DNA from: Ctenosaura bakeri
Taxonomy: Eukaryota; Chordata; Lepidosauria; Squamata; Iguanidae
Length of the DNA stretch: 64,000 nucleotides
Direction of reading: 5' to 3'
Assembly (NCBI GenBank): GCA_948474755.1
Contig: CAOLHI010002517.1
Coordinates: forward strand, 1-64,000
The position numbers and the translations under genes are program-made. Shown here one piece after another: positions 54,305-63,775 of this stretch; position 1 is the stretch's first letter, and each line of letters begins with the position of its first letter. The notes beneath the pieces were generated by a model. The model made no database searches. It worked only from the letters and a program-made list of their open reading frames with translations, and was not told the origin of the DNA.

Positions 54305-54460
54305 GAATCGTAGAATAGTGGAATCGTAGAATCATAGAGTTGGAAGAGACCACAATGGCCATTGAGTCCAACCTCCTGCCATGCAGGAACAAACACTCAA
54401 AGCACCTCCAGCAAATGGCCATCCAGCCTCTGCTTAAAAAGCTCCAAAGAAGTTATCAGC
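54305..54460 (-). mobile_element. CR1 LINE 3' end, short
   Basis: GAATCGTAGAATCATAGAGT then GAGTCCAACCTCCTGCCATG to GCTCCAAAGAAG. It lies where the SINE sits in the sister unit at 56.5 kb. Confidence 0.9.
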
Positions 54461-54609
54461 CAGAACAGTGGAAGTCGAACTGAGGGCAGTTTACAATAAC
54501 AGCAGTAGGAGGAGGAGGAGCAGATTCACACCTTGGACAGCTCCTAGCAGATGAGGAAAGCCACCAAATTTGGAAGAATGGGACAAAGGGAAGGCTGATG
54601 CTGAAGGAA

Positions 54610-55055
54610 ATAGGCTTGATCATTATCAACAGCTGATGTGCCTCACAGCAAACTATTTCTTCCTTAATAGCTGATGGGCTGCAGAGGGTGTGCAAGCAAA
54701 TTTGGTTATTATTTTAGATTGTACAGCTGTTTTGTCATACCTGTTTCTACATTCTCAGTATTATCCAGTTTTTATGGAGTCTGGAACAGAATATTGCACC
54801 CTGGAAGGGGTCAGTTGTTTATCTGCAGATATGCATGGATAGTCACTTTTCCTACTTTGTTCTGATACTTCCAGTTCACCAGCAAGTATGGCATTCACCA
54901 TGTGTCAGCTGTTTACCCACAGTTCTTAAATCGACTGCATTTAATGTTTCATTCCTGCCGTCTTTTTCTCAGGAGAGCCTTTTGCGTCTTCTGCACAGAC
55001 GGTGTTAAGACGTTTGCTGAGAAGTGAGATCTCTGAGGTTTCCTGCTTGTCCTTC
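54610..55055 (+). repeat. R spacer, copy 5
   Basis: ATCATTATCAACAGCTGATG, CTTAATAGCTGATGGGCTGC, ACCCTGGAAGGGGTCAG and GAGAAGTGAGATCTCTGAGG, in the same order as the other copies, ending at a Glu gene. Confidence 0.72.
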
Positions 55056-55127
55056 TCTCTGGTAGTCTGCTGGTCAGGATTTGGCGCTTTCACCACCACA
55101 GCCCAGGTTAGATTCCCAGCCAGGGAA
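55056..55127 (+). pseudogene. tRNA-Glu (TTC), probable pseudogene
   Basis: 72 nt with CTTTCAC loop (TTC), but T loop TTAGATT has lost the invariant C56, the anticodon stem has a C-A mismatch (TGGCG/CACCA), and the acceptor is changed (TCTCTGG). Confidence 0.8.
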
Positions 55128-55237
55128 GGTTTTTGGCCTCCTCCGAAGGTCAATTTATTGCCAGGGTGTCATTTTCCTGCCCAGGCCTGGATTGGATCTG
55201 CACAAGGAAGGCACATAGGGGTCCCTTTTCTCCATCA

Positions 55238-55310
55238 GCCTTCTTAGCACAGTAGGCAGTGCATCAGTCTCATAATCTGAAGGTCCTGAGTTTGAACCTC
55301 AGGGAAGGCA
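55238..55310 (+). tRNA. tRNA-Met (CAT), T loop changed
   Basis: 73 nt: acceptor GCCTTCT/GGAAGGC, loop CTCATAA (CAT), T stem CTGAG/CTCAG paired, but T loop TTTGAAC has T at position 56. A T4 run follows at 55313. Possibly still transcribed. Confidence 0.82.
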
Positions 55311-56070
55311 CCTTTTGGCTTTTCTGATGAGGAGGTAGGCCAGGTCCTCCCACTCTGTCTATGAGTGGGCAAAAGGAAGTAATGCTTTAGTGGTGTAGGC
55401 AGTCCATTAATACTAATGGGGGAGAAGTATTGATTAGCCTTTCCATTACAGGGGCTCATTCTTTCTGACATGCAAATTCTGCTGTTCCTCTAATTCTATT
55501 TGGCCCTGTTGCTCTCTCTAACTTTAATTCCTTCCCTGCTCCCCTGCTCTGGAGCCTTTGCTCAGAAGACACACACAGAAAAGACCCCTTTGGAGGGTGG
55601 AATTTGAACCCACACAGGCTTTTCATGGCTGGTGGGTAGAAGGGTGGCCTTCGTATATGGGGAAGTCCTCCAGCCCTATAATTTAGCTTGTTTGTAGCCA
55701 CTTCTGCGGTAAGAACAACAGCAGAAGCAGCAATCTTTGTGATTCCTTGTGAGGTGTAAGTTGGGGAACCCCTTTAGTCTCTGCCTGAGTCTGACAACCC
55801 AACTGCATGAAATCTCCCCTTTTCTCCCAGTGAGAAAGCCCAGGGGTCCCATTCAATACATAGAATGCTAACAGCTGCTTTCTCTCAGGCTCACCTTCAG
55901 GAACTTTGCATTTTCAGTCAGAAACACTGCCTTGCTACCTACTGTGTTAAGAAGACTACGGGGGGGACAGGCTAGAAGCCTTTCCTCTGCATGTCCAAGC
56001 CCAGGACAAGGAGAAAATGATACTTTGGGAGACCCTAAACATCCTGAAAAGAAGGTAAGAAAGAAAAACC

Positions 56071-56138
56071 TTCCCTGGCTGGAAATCAACCCCAGTTGCG
56101 GTGCTGAGAGTGCTGAATCCCAGCCAGACCACCAGGGA
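56071..56138 (-). pseudogene. tRNA-Glu (CTC) pseudogene
   Basis: Reverse Glu remnant of 68 nt: both acceptor strands present (TCCCTGG; CCAGGGAA), loop region CACTCTCAGC still with CTC, D and T arms damaged and shortened. Heads the inverted half of the unit at 56.1-57.5 kb. Confidence 0.78.
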
Positions 56139-56519
56139 CAGATGAGAAGGTTTTGCTCCTGCCCTTCCTTCACCCAAAGGCCCTGTTTGCAACACTGACT
56201 GGGGCAAAGAAGCGTATCTCACCCATATAATACCATTAGCTTCTTGAGGATTCACATCTTGGCCCTATCACATCCAAATGAAGCAGCAAGTGGCCAGGTT
56301 CTTTATTCGCAAATGACAAACTAAGTGGGTTTTTTCTTTTTCTTTTTGGCAAGCTCTTCACTTCTCTAAGTACATAGGTACTAATTAAACCCTTGTTAGC
56401 ACAGTCCCTCACTAGATGAGGACTTCAGTTGTAAATTTTGAGTGGGTGCAGTCTCTTTGGCCCTTGCAAGGGCAAAAATAAGAAAGTGTCATCCAGGGCA
56501 ATCAAAATCAAATTGAGGG

Positions 56520-56708
56520 CAGTTGTCCAGTGTAGTGGTCTGAGTGTTCTGCTACGACCCTGGAGACCAGAGTTCAGTTCCCCATTCAGCCATGGAAACC
56601 CACCAAGTGATCTCGGGCGTATCTCACACACAGCCCCCGAAAAACCTTGTAATAGGGTCGCCTTAGGGTCACCATATGTCGGCAATGACTTCAAGGCACG
56701 CAAGAAAA
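56520..56708 (+). mobile_element. tRNA-derived SINE, near full length
   Basis: Forward SINE: tRNA-like head with A-box-like TAGTGGTCTGAGTG and B-box-like AGTTCAGTTCC, body GCCATGGAAACCCACCAAGT, then the tail GGGTCACCATATGTCGGCAA and GACTTCAAGGCACGCAAG with an A-rich end. This copy best shows the family's structure. Confidence 0.8.
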
Positions 56709-56854
56709 AGAATCACAGCAGCACAGCAGCAGAGAAAGGGATTCAGCAGGCTGGACAGCTCCTAGCTGGGGAGAGATCAGCCAGAAGGGGCGGATCGGGC
56801 AGAAGGGATGAAACAGACTGGAGAAGTCTGGGGCTGAATAGAACGGATGTGATT

Positions 56855-57223
56855 GTAATCAACGGCCAATGTGCTTCATAATGAGCTCTTTCGTTCTTTA
56901 AACGCTGCTTGGCTGTGAAGCATTGGCAGGCAGATTTTATATAGTTCAAAATTTTCACATCTGCCCATATTCCCAGTATTGTCCTGTGTTTGTTTTTATG
57001 GTAAGAGTTTGTGAAGGAGTACTGCACTCTGGACTGGGTCCACTGTTTATACGCAGTTCTTATATCCATTAGAGTCAGCTTTTTGTTCCTGCCCTCTTTT
57101 TCTCTCAGGAATACCTTTTGCAGGGCTAAAGCACTGTCATGTCTCTCAGAGTCCTCTTCTATGCAGATAACTGAGAGTCATTTGCTGCGAAGCCAGATCT
57201 CTGAGGCTTTCTGCTTGCCCTTC
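56855..57223 (+). repeat. R spacer, copy 6
   Basis: ATCAACGGCCAATGTGCTTC, CTTTAAACGCTGCTTGGCTG, GTATTGTCCTGTGTTTG and CACTCTGGACTGGGTCCACT, then AGCCAGATCTCTGAGGCTTT, ending at a truncated Glu gene. Confidence 0.72.
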
Positions 57224-57272
57224 TCCTGGGTGGTCTAGTGCCCCATCTTGGGTTCGATTCCCAGCCAGTGAA
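57224..57272 (+). pseudogene. tRNA-Glu pseudogene, anticodon arm deleted
   Basis: TCCTGGGTGGTCTAGTG joins directly to CCCCATCTTGGGTTCGATTC, so roughly 24 nt covering the anticodon arm are missing; the isotype anticodon cannot be read. T arm and 3' end remain. Confidence 0.82.
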
Positions 57273-57382
57273 GGCTTTTAGCTTCTTCTGAGATTCAGTG
57301 TCCTGCCAAGGTCTCATTCTTCTGTCTAGACCTGTACTGGATCTGTACAGGAAAGGTACACAATGGTTTATTTTCCAGAACA

Positions 57383-57455
57383 GCCTTCTTAGTGCAGTTG
57401 GCAGTGTTTCGGTCTCATAATCTGAAGGTCCTGAGTTCAAGCCTCAGAGAAGGCA
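57383..57455 (+). tRNA. tRNA-Met (CAT), elongator
   Basis: 73 nt: GCCTTCT/AGAAGGC plus A, loop CTCATAA (CAT), T arm CTGAG-TTCAAGC-CTCAG paired. D arm TAGTGCAGTTGGCAGTGT. Likely functional, though its Glu partner is dead. Confidence 0.92.
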
Positions 57456-57524
57456 TCTCTTTGCTTTTGTGAGGGGGAGGCAGGCAGATGTCTCCCACCT
57501 TTTCTCAGAGTGGGAAAAGAAGAG

Positions 57525-58640
57525 TCATAGAATCATAAGAGTTGGAAGAGACCAGAGGGGCCATCCAGTCCAACCCCCTGCTACGTAGGAACACCCATCA
57601 AAGCACTCCCAACAGATGGCCATCCAGCCTCTGCTTAAAAACTTCCAAAGAAGGAGACTCCACCACACTCCCAGGCAGCATATTCCACTGCCAAACAGCT
57701 CTGACCATCAGGAAGTTCTTCCTGTGGTTCAGGTGAAATCTCCTTTCCTGCAGCTCGAATCCATTGCTCCTTGTTCTACTCTCTGGAGCATTGGAAAATA
57801 AGCCTTCTCCCTCCTCGAAATGACATTCCTTCAAATATTTAAATATGGCTATCATGTCCCCTCTTAACCTTGTCTTCTGTAGACTAAATATTCCCAGCTC
57901 CCTAAGCCACTCCTCATTGGGCATGGCTTCCAGACCCTTCACCATTTTGGTTCCCCTCCTCTGGACATGCTCCACCTTGTCGATATCCTTCTTGAATTGA
58001 GGTGCCCAGAACTGCAAACTGCATTCCAAATGAGGCCTAACCAAAGCAGAATAGAGTGGTAACATTACCTCCCTTGATCTAGACACCATACTCCCATTGG
58101 TGCAACCAAGAATCGCGTTGGCTTTCTTGGTAGTCGCATCACACTGCTGACTCATGTTCAGTTTGTGGTCCACCAAGACTCCTAGATCCCTTTCACATGG
58201 ACTGTTATCCAGCCATATGTCCCACATCCTATATTTGTGCGTTCCATTTTTTATGCCTAGGTGCAGGACCTTACATTTCTCTCTGTTGAAATTTATTTTG
58301 TTAGCTCTCCAATCTTTCAAGGTCATTTTCAATTTTGATCCTGTCCTCTGGTGTATTAGCAACCCCTCGCAATTTGGTGTCAGCTGCAAATTTGATAAGC
58401 ATGCCCTCTACTCCTTCATCCAACTCACTAATGAAGATGTTGAATAGCATGAGACCCAGGAAGGAACCCTGTGGCACCCCACCAGTCACTTCTGTCCAGG
58501 ATGAAAAGCACCCATTGGTGAGCACCCTTCTTTGCAAGAATGTCATGGGGAACTTATGAAGCTTGTAAGTCTATGGTAAAAAGAGATAAGATTAGTCTGA
58601 CATGACTAATTTCTTAGAAATCCATGTTGACTTTTAGGCT
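57525..58640 (-). mobile_element. CR1 LINE, 3' 1.1 kb
   Basis: 3' end at left (GAGTCATAGAATCATAAGAG). ORF2 is readable for 263 codons at 57598-58389 (NINREKCKVLHLG, SQQCDATTKKANAILGC, SALVRPHLECSLQF) and at 58301-58546 (GVPQGSFLGLMLFNIF; the RT core is KFAADTKL, so FADD has become FAAD). An internal deletion lies near 58555. Confidence 0.93.
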
Positions 58641-59370
58641 CCATGAGGCAGCTCTTAGTTTTCTAGGCAGGGCAGCATGGGCTGCACACTTACTCACCAG
58701 ACTTCAAAGGCCAGCACTGATTCAAATTCTACCCTCCGAAAGGGCCCTCTTAGTCTCTTAGTCTCTCAAACCAAAAAAAAATATGCTGCAATCATGAAAC
58801 AGAGGACTGATGACTGCAGTCTTCTGCAGCTGAAGACCCTGAAAAGAAGAAATGGGATTGAGAATGGCCACCATGCTTCTGCTGTGCCACTGCATGAGGG
58901 GACGTGACCTTGTACAGTTTGGGAGACTATCTGCTGTTAGAAGACCCAGAAAGGGTGGGTTTGCAGTTTTGCGGAGCTGCTGCTCCCTGAGCGTGCCTGC
59001 TTGTTGCATGGGGCAGTTGCCCACTCACTTGGCTGTTTAATGGCTGTGGATGGGCTTGGAGTGCCTGACTGCAAGAGCAACCAGCTGGCATCCCCATCTC
59101 TGGAGGATGGGAAAGAGCTTCTCTTTTTTCCCCCAACTGCATCTGGATCATGCCTGGAGTATCTTCCACTCTCCCCCAGCCTCTAAAGGGCCAAGGAGGC
59201 ATTCCTCTGCCTTTTGCAGGAGGCTGGTGGGGTATTTCTGTGAGGAAAAGGAAAGCATGTGTTGCTCACAGAGGCCCTTGGTTGCTTCTTGTGCAACAAA
59301 TTTAAAAATATGCCAACAGGACTCCAGGGAAAGATTACCCCTCAGAGCCATTGCCCATGGGTTAAAACGG

Positions 59371-59445
59371 CCAAAAAGGGTGGGATTTGAACCCAGGGCA
59401 CAATGGATTAGCAGTCCATCATCTTCACCACTCTGCCACCTTGTC
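59371..59445 (-). pseudogene. tRNA-Ser (GCT) pseudogene, short variable arm
   Basis: Reverse Ser with GCT loop (GGACTGCTAATCC) but a deletion in the variable arm (CCCAGGGCAC in place of the longer form), altered acceptor (CTTTTTGG against GACAAGG) and D-arm changes. Last gene of unit Q5. Confidence 0.82.
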
Positions 59446-59465
59446 AAGGGTGGGTCCCCCACAGC

Positions 59466-59539
59466 CGTCCCTGGGTGGGCTCGAACCACCATCCTTCTGG
59501 TTAACAGCCAGACGCGCTCACCCATTGCGCCACAGAGAC
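59466..59539 (-). tRNA. tRNA-Asn (GTT)
   Basis: 74 nt reverse, all stems paired (GTCTCTG/CAGGGAC, TCTGG/CCAGA, GGTGG/CCACC), loop CTGTTAA. 108 bp from iMet. Likely functional. Confidence 0.95.
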
Positions 59540-59647
59540 CTGGCTGCAGGGTTCACTCTCACTCCCCACTTGAACTAAGTTTCGTGGCTGGGTGTTTCTC
59601 ATTGACAAACTAGCTGACAAGCCATCGAACGTCCCTTTCCCTCACTG

Positions 59648-59719
59648 AGCAGAGTGGTGCAGCGGGAGCATGCTGGGCCCATAACCCAGGGGCTGATGGA
59701 TGGAAACCATTGTCTGCTA
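59648..59719 (+). pseudogene. tRNA-iMet, probable pseudogene
   Basis: Initiator body with intact CTGGG/CCCAG and CCCATAA, but T loop ATGGAAA lacks C56, the acceptor has a G7-G66 mismatch, and the variable region reads GGGCTG. Its copy at 62326 shares most changes, so decay began before the tandem duplication. Confidence 0.78.
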
Positions 59720-60041
59720 GTTGGCTGCTGCCTTTTCCTTTTGTTGCCAGCACCACTGAAGACAAAAGTAGATTCATTTCACTGCTGGAAGTACTGCATG
59801 TGCTGTTTGGTAAGGCAATCGTGGTCCCTGGCTCCCTGTGGCAAAAGGCCCAGAACTTGCTGAGTTCTCTCTGCAAGTATTGGGCCTGTGCACTGACATG
59901 GGAGATTTATTTTCTATTCCACAGTAAACTCTTAGCCGCTACAGAATGGCTGACATCTTGAGAGAATCCTGAAAGTTCACTGTTGGCTTTGGTTTCTCTG
60001 CACAGTTTTTCTACCGGGGAAGGCAAAGGTCCTTATCAGTT

Positions 60042-60112
60042 GCACCAGTGGTGTAGAGGTATCATACAAGGCTTCCAACCTTGTGACCTGGGTTCGAGTC
60101 CTGGCTGGTGCA
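60042..60112 (+). tRNA. tRNA-Gly (TCC)
   Basis: 71 nt on the same body as the Gly-CCC genes, but loop CTTCCAA gives anticodon TCC. The anticodon stem CAAGG/CCTTG is fully Watson-Crick, with T39 changed to C opposite G31. T arm CTGGG-TTCGAGT-CCTGG has two wobble pairs. Probably functional. Confidence 0.9.
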
Positions 60113-60411
60113 CACTGTCTTCTTATTTTTGGCCTTCCCAGAGCCAAAGAAAATTCAGCCAGTCAGAACTTTCATCGCAGCTCCTCCAGCCAGTCAGAGA
60201 GGCTGCCAGTGAGGATGGAATTAGAAGCCTTACATAAAGAGAAATGAAAAGCTTATTATAACAGGGGGAACCCTGAAAATCTGTTCGTTGTTTTGTTTCT
60301 AAAAAGAAACAACTGAGGGTGGAAGATTTATGACATACAGAGTACTTTTCAATGGGAGGGCGGGCAATTCTCAATTCAATGTGGTATTTTCAACTGCTGA
60401 GCTAGACTGCA

Positions 60412-60492
60412 TCATGGAATCATAGAAGTTTGAATACATTGCTCTGTGTTCTAGTTTCTGGAACAGCAGAAAACAGGTTTGCTCCATCTTCC
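60412..60492 (-). mobile_element. CR1 fragment, very short
   Basis: GGAATCATAGAAGTTTGAAT, then CTAGTTTCTGGAACAGCAGA as in the CR1 ORF2 end, with most of the 3' region deleted. Its paralogue at 63093 has the same deletion. Confidence 0.75.
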
Positions 60493-60734
60493 CTCCTACT
60501 TTTCCCTGGTTTCGCTTTCTGTGGTTTCATGTTACAGTGGTCTGAAAATATTAACCAGAAAATTGCAGAAATGCCCTCTTCCTTCCCAGACTCACCTTCC
60601 TCTGCTACCCTTTGCCCCAATCCATCCTCTAGCCTCTGGCCAACAGCACCCATGTGGTCTGCTCTGGATGTGGCATCCTAGGAGTAGTCCTCTAGCTTCA
60701 CAGGTAGCATAGAGAGATGCAAGAGACTCACGAC

Positions 60735-60831
60735 CCTTCCACCCTACACTTTTATAGTGCTCTTATTCCACTTTCAACCTCCTGTGGAATTCTGGGGTTT
60801 GTAGTTTCCTGAGGCCAAAGAGCTCTCTTTG
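60735..60831. mobile_element. Palindromic MITE, half, cut by LTR
   Basis: CTACACTTTTATAGTGCTCT, TTCCACTTTCAACCTCCTGT and GGGGTTTGTAGTTTCC match the left arm of the MITE at 15357. The right arm seems to continue after the LTR near 61151-61200 in worn form (CTAAACTACCATG). Confidence 0.65.
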
Positions 60832-61150
60832 TGTCAGGAACCGAAATCTCACACACAAATGTAACAGTGCCAATGCAGTATTTATTAGGAGTGTGATGCG
60901 TTGTACAGGACTTCAGTGAGTGAACTGAAAGCAATTTGCAGAAACCAAACATTAGAAGCAAAATATTCTCTTCCCACAGCAAGAGACAGCAAGAGACCTC
61001 GGAAGAGCCCAGCTCAGGCTGGTAGTTATCAGTGCTGCTTTCCTGGGTTTGTTTATCTAACAGTCTCTGGTTCCCATCCTTGGTTACAAGCAAGCAGCTA
61101 ATTAGCTACTACTACATGTCCCATACTGAAATATGGAGGGCTACCTGACA
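60832..61150 (-). mobile_element. Short solo LTR in MITE
   Basis: 319 bp from TGTCAGGAACCG to GCTACCTGACA; inner inverted ends TGTCAGG/CCTGACA are perfect. Flanks CTTTG and CCTTG differ by one base, fitting a 5-bp target duplication. Reversed polyA signal (GTATTTATTAGG near 60876). Different family from LTR A. Confidence 0.75.
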
Positions 61151-61299
61151 CCTTGGCCCATCCCTAAACTACCATGCCTGCCTTTCTGTGGGATTCTTCA
61201 TTGTTACTGTTGTTATCATTGTTACTATCCCACCCCTAGCAAATTCAGTTTTCAAGGCATGCTGTTGGAATCTCCCCATTAAATATGCTAAAAGTCACC

Positions 61300-61390
61300 A
61301 GATCACACCTGATTTTGCAAGCTAAGGATGGTCAACAATATTTAGTCCTTGGATGAGAGACACCAACACATACCAGGCACTGTAGGCTAT
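61300..61390 (+). pseudogene. 5S rRNA-like pseudogene, 3' three quarters
   Basis: Matches vertebrate 5S rRNA from the internal region to the 3' end: GATCACACCTGATTTTGCAA, GCTAAGGATGGTC (box A region), TTAGTCCTTGGATGAGAGAC (box C region), then ACCAGGCACTGTAGGCTAT. The first ~25 bases of 5S are not recognisable, and many CpG sites have decayed. Either a 5S pseudogene or the head of a 5S-derived SINE; no SINE body is recognised downstream. Confidence 0.8.
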
Positions 61391-61394
61391 ATAT

Positions 61395-61756
61395 TCAGCC
61401 CCCAACATTTGTGGGTTTCACTTTTGCAGATTTGATTATTCACAGATTATTTGCTGCTGCCTCTACTGGTGCCCCATACCATTTTTCATGGGGACTGCAA
61501 GCCTCATGAAACTGAGAGACTGAGAAGGAGACTTCTTTGTTGCTATTTAAAATGGCATAGGGCAGCAGTGGAGGTGGCAGAAAGTTCCAGCAGCTGCCCA
61601 CTTCTGCCTTGCAAAGGAACACTGATGCCTTGAAAGGCATGCAAGGTGGGCTGAATATGTAGATCATACAAATATGGTTTAGGGGGGCAGTTATTTGTGT
61701 TTCTTTCACTTTTGGAGCGATCCCTAACCCCAGTGAATGTGGAGAGATGACTGTAC
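61395..61756. mobile_element. Possible Tigger/mariner-type MITE
   Basis: Left end CAGCCCCCAACATTTGTGGG and GTTTCACTTTTGCAGATTTG, right end GTGAATGTGGAGAGATGACT with GTA: partly complementary ends that resemble pogo/Tigger non-autonomous elements with decayed CGCGG motifs. TA flanks on the right. Weak call. Confidence 0.35.
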
Positions 61757-62037
61757 TTCAGAGTCAGGAACTGACAAGACTACCTCTGAGGATTCCTTGC
61801 CAAAAAAACATAACAAAACAAAAAACTCTCAGGCTCCTGATCATGTGTGCCTGTGTGAATACTCTTTCCATTAACTATTCATTTTTTTTAAATTTAAGTC
61901 ACTTGATTCTCTGTGTAGTGGATATTGTTTCTTTAACAGGGGAACATAGGTGCAAAGGAAGTTTCCTATGTTCAGAAAATGAAACAGAAGCAAGTAAATA
62001 TTTCACATCCAGATCTTCCATCTGAGAGGCAAAAGGT

Positions 62038-62119
62038 CGACAAGGGTGGGATTCGAACCCACGCATGCAGAGCACAATGGATTAGCAGTCCATCACCTTC
62101 ACCACTCGGCCACCTTGTC
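62038..62119 (-). tRNA. tRNA-Ser (GCT)
   Basis: 82 nt reverse, intact: GACAAGG/CCTTGTC, D arm TGGCCGAGTGGTGAAGGC, CTGCTAA loop, long variable arm, T arm. Last gene of unit Q6. Downstream on its strand comes CCTTTTGCC, a T4 terminator. Confidence 0.95.
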
Positions 62120-62140
62120 AAGGGGTGGATCCCCCACAGC

Positions 62141-62214
62141 CGTCCCTGGGTGGGCTCGAACCACCATCCTTCTGGTTAACAGCCAGACGCGCTCACCCAT
62201 TGCGCCACAGAGAC
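62141..62214 (-). tRNA. tRNA-Asn (GTT)
   Basis: 74 nt reverse, all stems paired, loop CTGTTAA. A 21-nt spacer without oligo-T leads to Ser; 111 bp separate it from iMet. Likely functional. Confidence 0.96.
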
Positions 62215-62325
62215 CTGGCTGCAGGGCTCTCTCTCGCTCCCCACTTGTACTGAGTTTCATGACTGAGTGTTTCTCTTTGACAACAAACTAGCTGACAAGC
62301 CATTGAAGTTCCCTTTCCCTCACTG

Positions 62326-62397
62326 AGCAGAGTGGTGCAGTGGGAGCATGCTGGGCCCATAACCCAGGGGCTGATGGATTGAAACCATTGTCTGCTA
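62326..62397 (+). pseudogene. tRNA-iMet, probable pseudogene
   Basis: Close copy of 59648: CCCATAA loop and CTGGG/CCCAG intact, T loop ATTGAAA without C56, GGGCTG variable region and G7-G66 mismatch. B box is poor, so expression is doubtful. Confidence 0.78.
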
Positions 62398-62725
62398 GTT
62401 GGCTGCTGCCTTTTCCTTTTGTTGTCTGCATCACTGAAGACAAAAGGAGATTCATTTCACTGCTGGCAGTACTGCATGTGCTGTTTGCTAAGGCAATCGT
62501 GGTCCCTGGCTCTCTGTGGCAAAAGGCCCAGAATTTGCTGTGTTCTGCTCTGCAAGTATTGGGTCTGGTCTGTGCAGTGACATGGGAGACTTCTTTTCCA
62601 GTCCACGCCTAATTCTCAGCCGCTACAGAATGGCTGACTTCTTGAGAGAATTCTGAAAGTTCCCTGCTGGCTTTTGTTTCTCTGCACATTTTTTCTACCG
62701 GGGAAGGCAAAGGTCCTCATCAGTT

Positions 62726-62796
62726 GCACCAGTGGTGTAGAGGTATCATACAAGGCTTCCAACCTTGTGACCTGGGTTCGAGTCCCAGCTGGTGCA
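62726..62796 (+). tRNA. tRNA-Gly (TCC), best copy
   Basis: 71 nt: acceptor GCACCAG/CTGGTGC, anticodon stem CAAGG/CCTTG around CTTCCAA (TCC), T arm CTGGG-TTCGAGT-CCCAG, all paired. Same body as the CCC and GCC genes. Likely functional. Confidence 0.93.
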
Positions 62797-63092
62797 CACT
62801 GCCTTCTTATTTTTGCCCTTCACAGAGAATTCAGTCAGTCTGAGTTTACATCACAGCTCCTCCAGCCAGTTGGAGAGGACGCCAGTGGGGGTGGAATCAG
62901 GAGCCTTACATACAGAGAAGTGAAAAGATGGTTATAATGGTGGGGGAGACCCTGGAAATCTATTTGCCATTTTGTTTCTGGAAAAAAAAAAGACCAAAGG
63001 TAGATGCTTTATAAAGTACAGAGCTCTTTTCAATCAGAGGCCTGGCAATTCTCAATTCAGTGTCATATTTTCAATTGCTGAGATAGATTGGA

Positions 63093-63312
63093 TCATAGAA
63101 TCATATTTTGAAGCCATTGCTCCATGCACTAGTCTCTGGAACTGTAGAAAACAGGCTTGCTCCATTCTCCATATGACATCTCTCCAAATATTTAAACATC
63201 GCTATCATATCAACTCTTAGCCTTCTTTTCTCTAGCTTAACATACCCTGATCCCTCGACCACTCCTCATAGGCCACGATTTCCAAGCCTTTTATCCTTTT
63301 GGACACATTCAC
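63093..63312 (-). mobile_element. CR1 LINE fragment
   Basis: GGATCATAGAATCATATTTT, then ACTAGTCTCTGGAACTGTAG, CATATGACATCTCTCCAAAT and CCACTCCTCATAGGCCACGA: CR1 3' end with the same internal deletion as 60412-60492, showing both arose from one duplication. Confidence 0.88.
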
Positions 63313-63485
63313 TGCCTGATACATCTGCTCTCCCTCCTCCCCTTTTCTCTATGGTTCTTTCTCTGACACGCTCTTTATTCCCCTTTCTCTTTCCCTGTCT
63401 GATGCCCCCCTCCCTCCCTCTCCCATCCCCCTTTTCTCATTCTCATCTAATCTCTCTCTGACCCCCTTTTCCTTTCCCTCTAGCA
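63313..63485 (+). repeat. Pyrimidine-rich tract
   Basis: About 170 bp almost free of A and G (CTCCCTCCTCCCCTTTTCTC; CCCCCCTCCCTCCCTCTCCC). Low complexity, no gene. Confidence 0.9.
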
Positions 63486-63664
63486 CACTGTGAAGGGAGG
63501 AATAAATTAATCTCCTTGTTCAGCTAATCTTGAACTGATCATTTGAAGAAGTCTTTCAAAATTAGGTTGAAATCACAAGGTATTAATCTTGAAGTATGCA
63601 ATTCATCCATCCTTGCCTTAAATGCTTGCTGCAGGATAAGCTCACTATAGGAGCTGGAGCGTGT

Positions 63665-63775
63665 GTTGTTCTCCAGATGTTTTTGGACTGCAGCTTGCAC
63701 TGTCCATAGCCAGCGTATCTGATTATGAGGACAGACAGGAGCTGCAGTCCACTAGATTCTGGAGGGCCACCCATT
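63665..63775. mobile_element. Palindromic MITE remnant
   Basis: Inverted arms: CCAGATGTTTTTGGACTGCA at the left and GCTGCAGTCCACTAGATTCT with GGAGGGCCACC at the right are complementary in large part. Resembles the common reptilian element whose arms read as 'gactgcagctccca' on either strand. Superfamily not determined. Confidence 0.55.
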
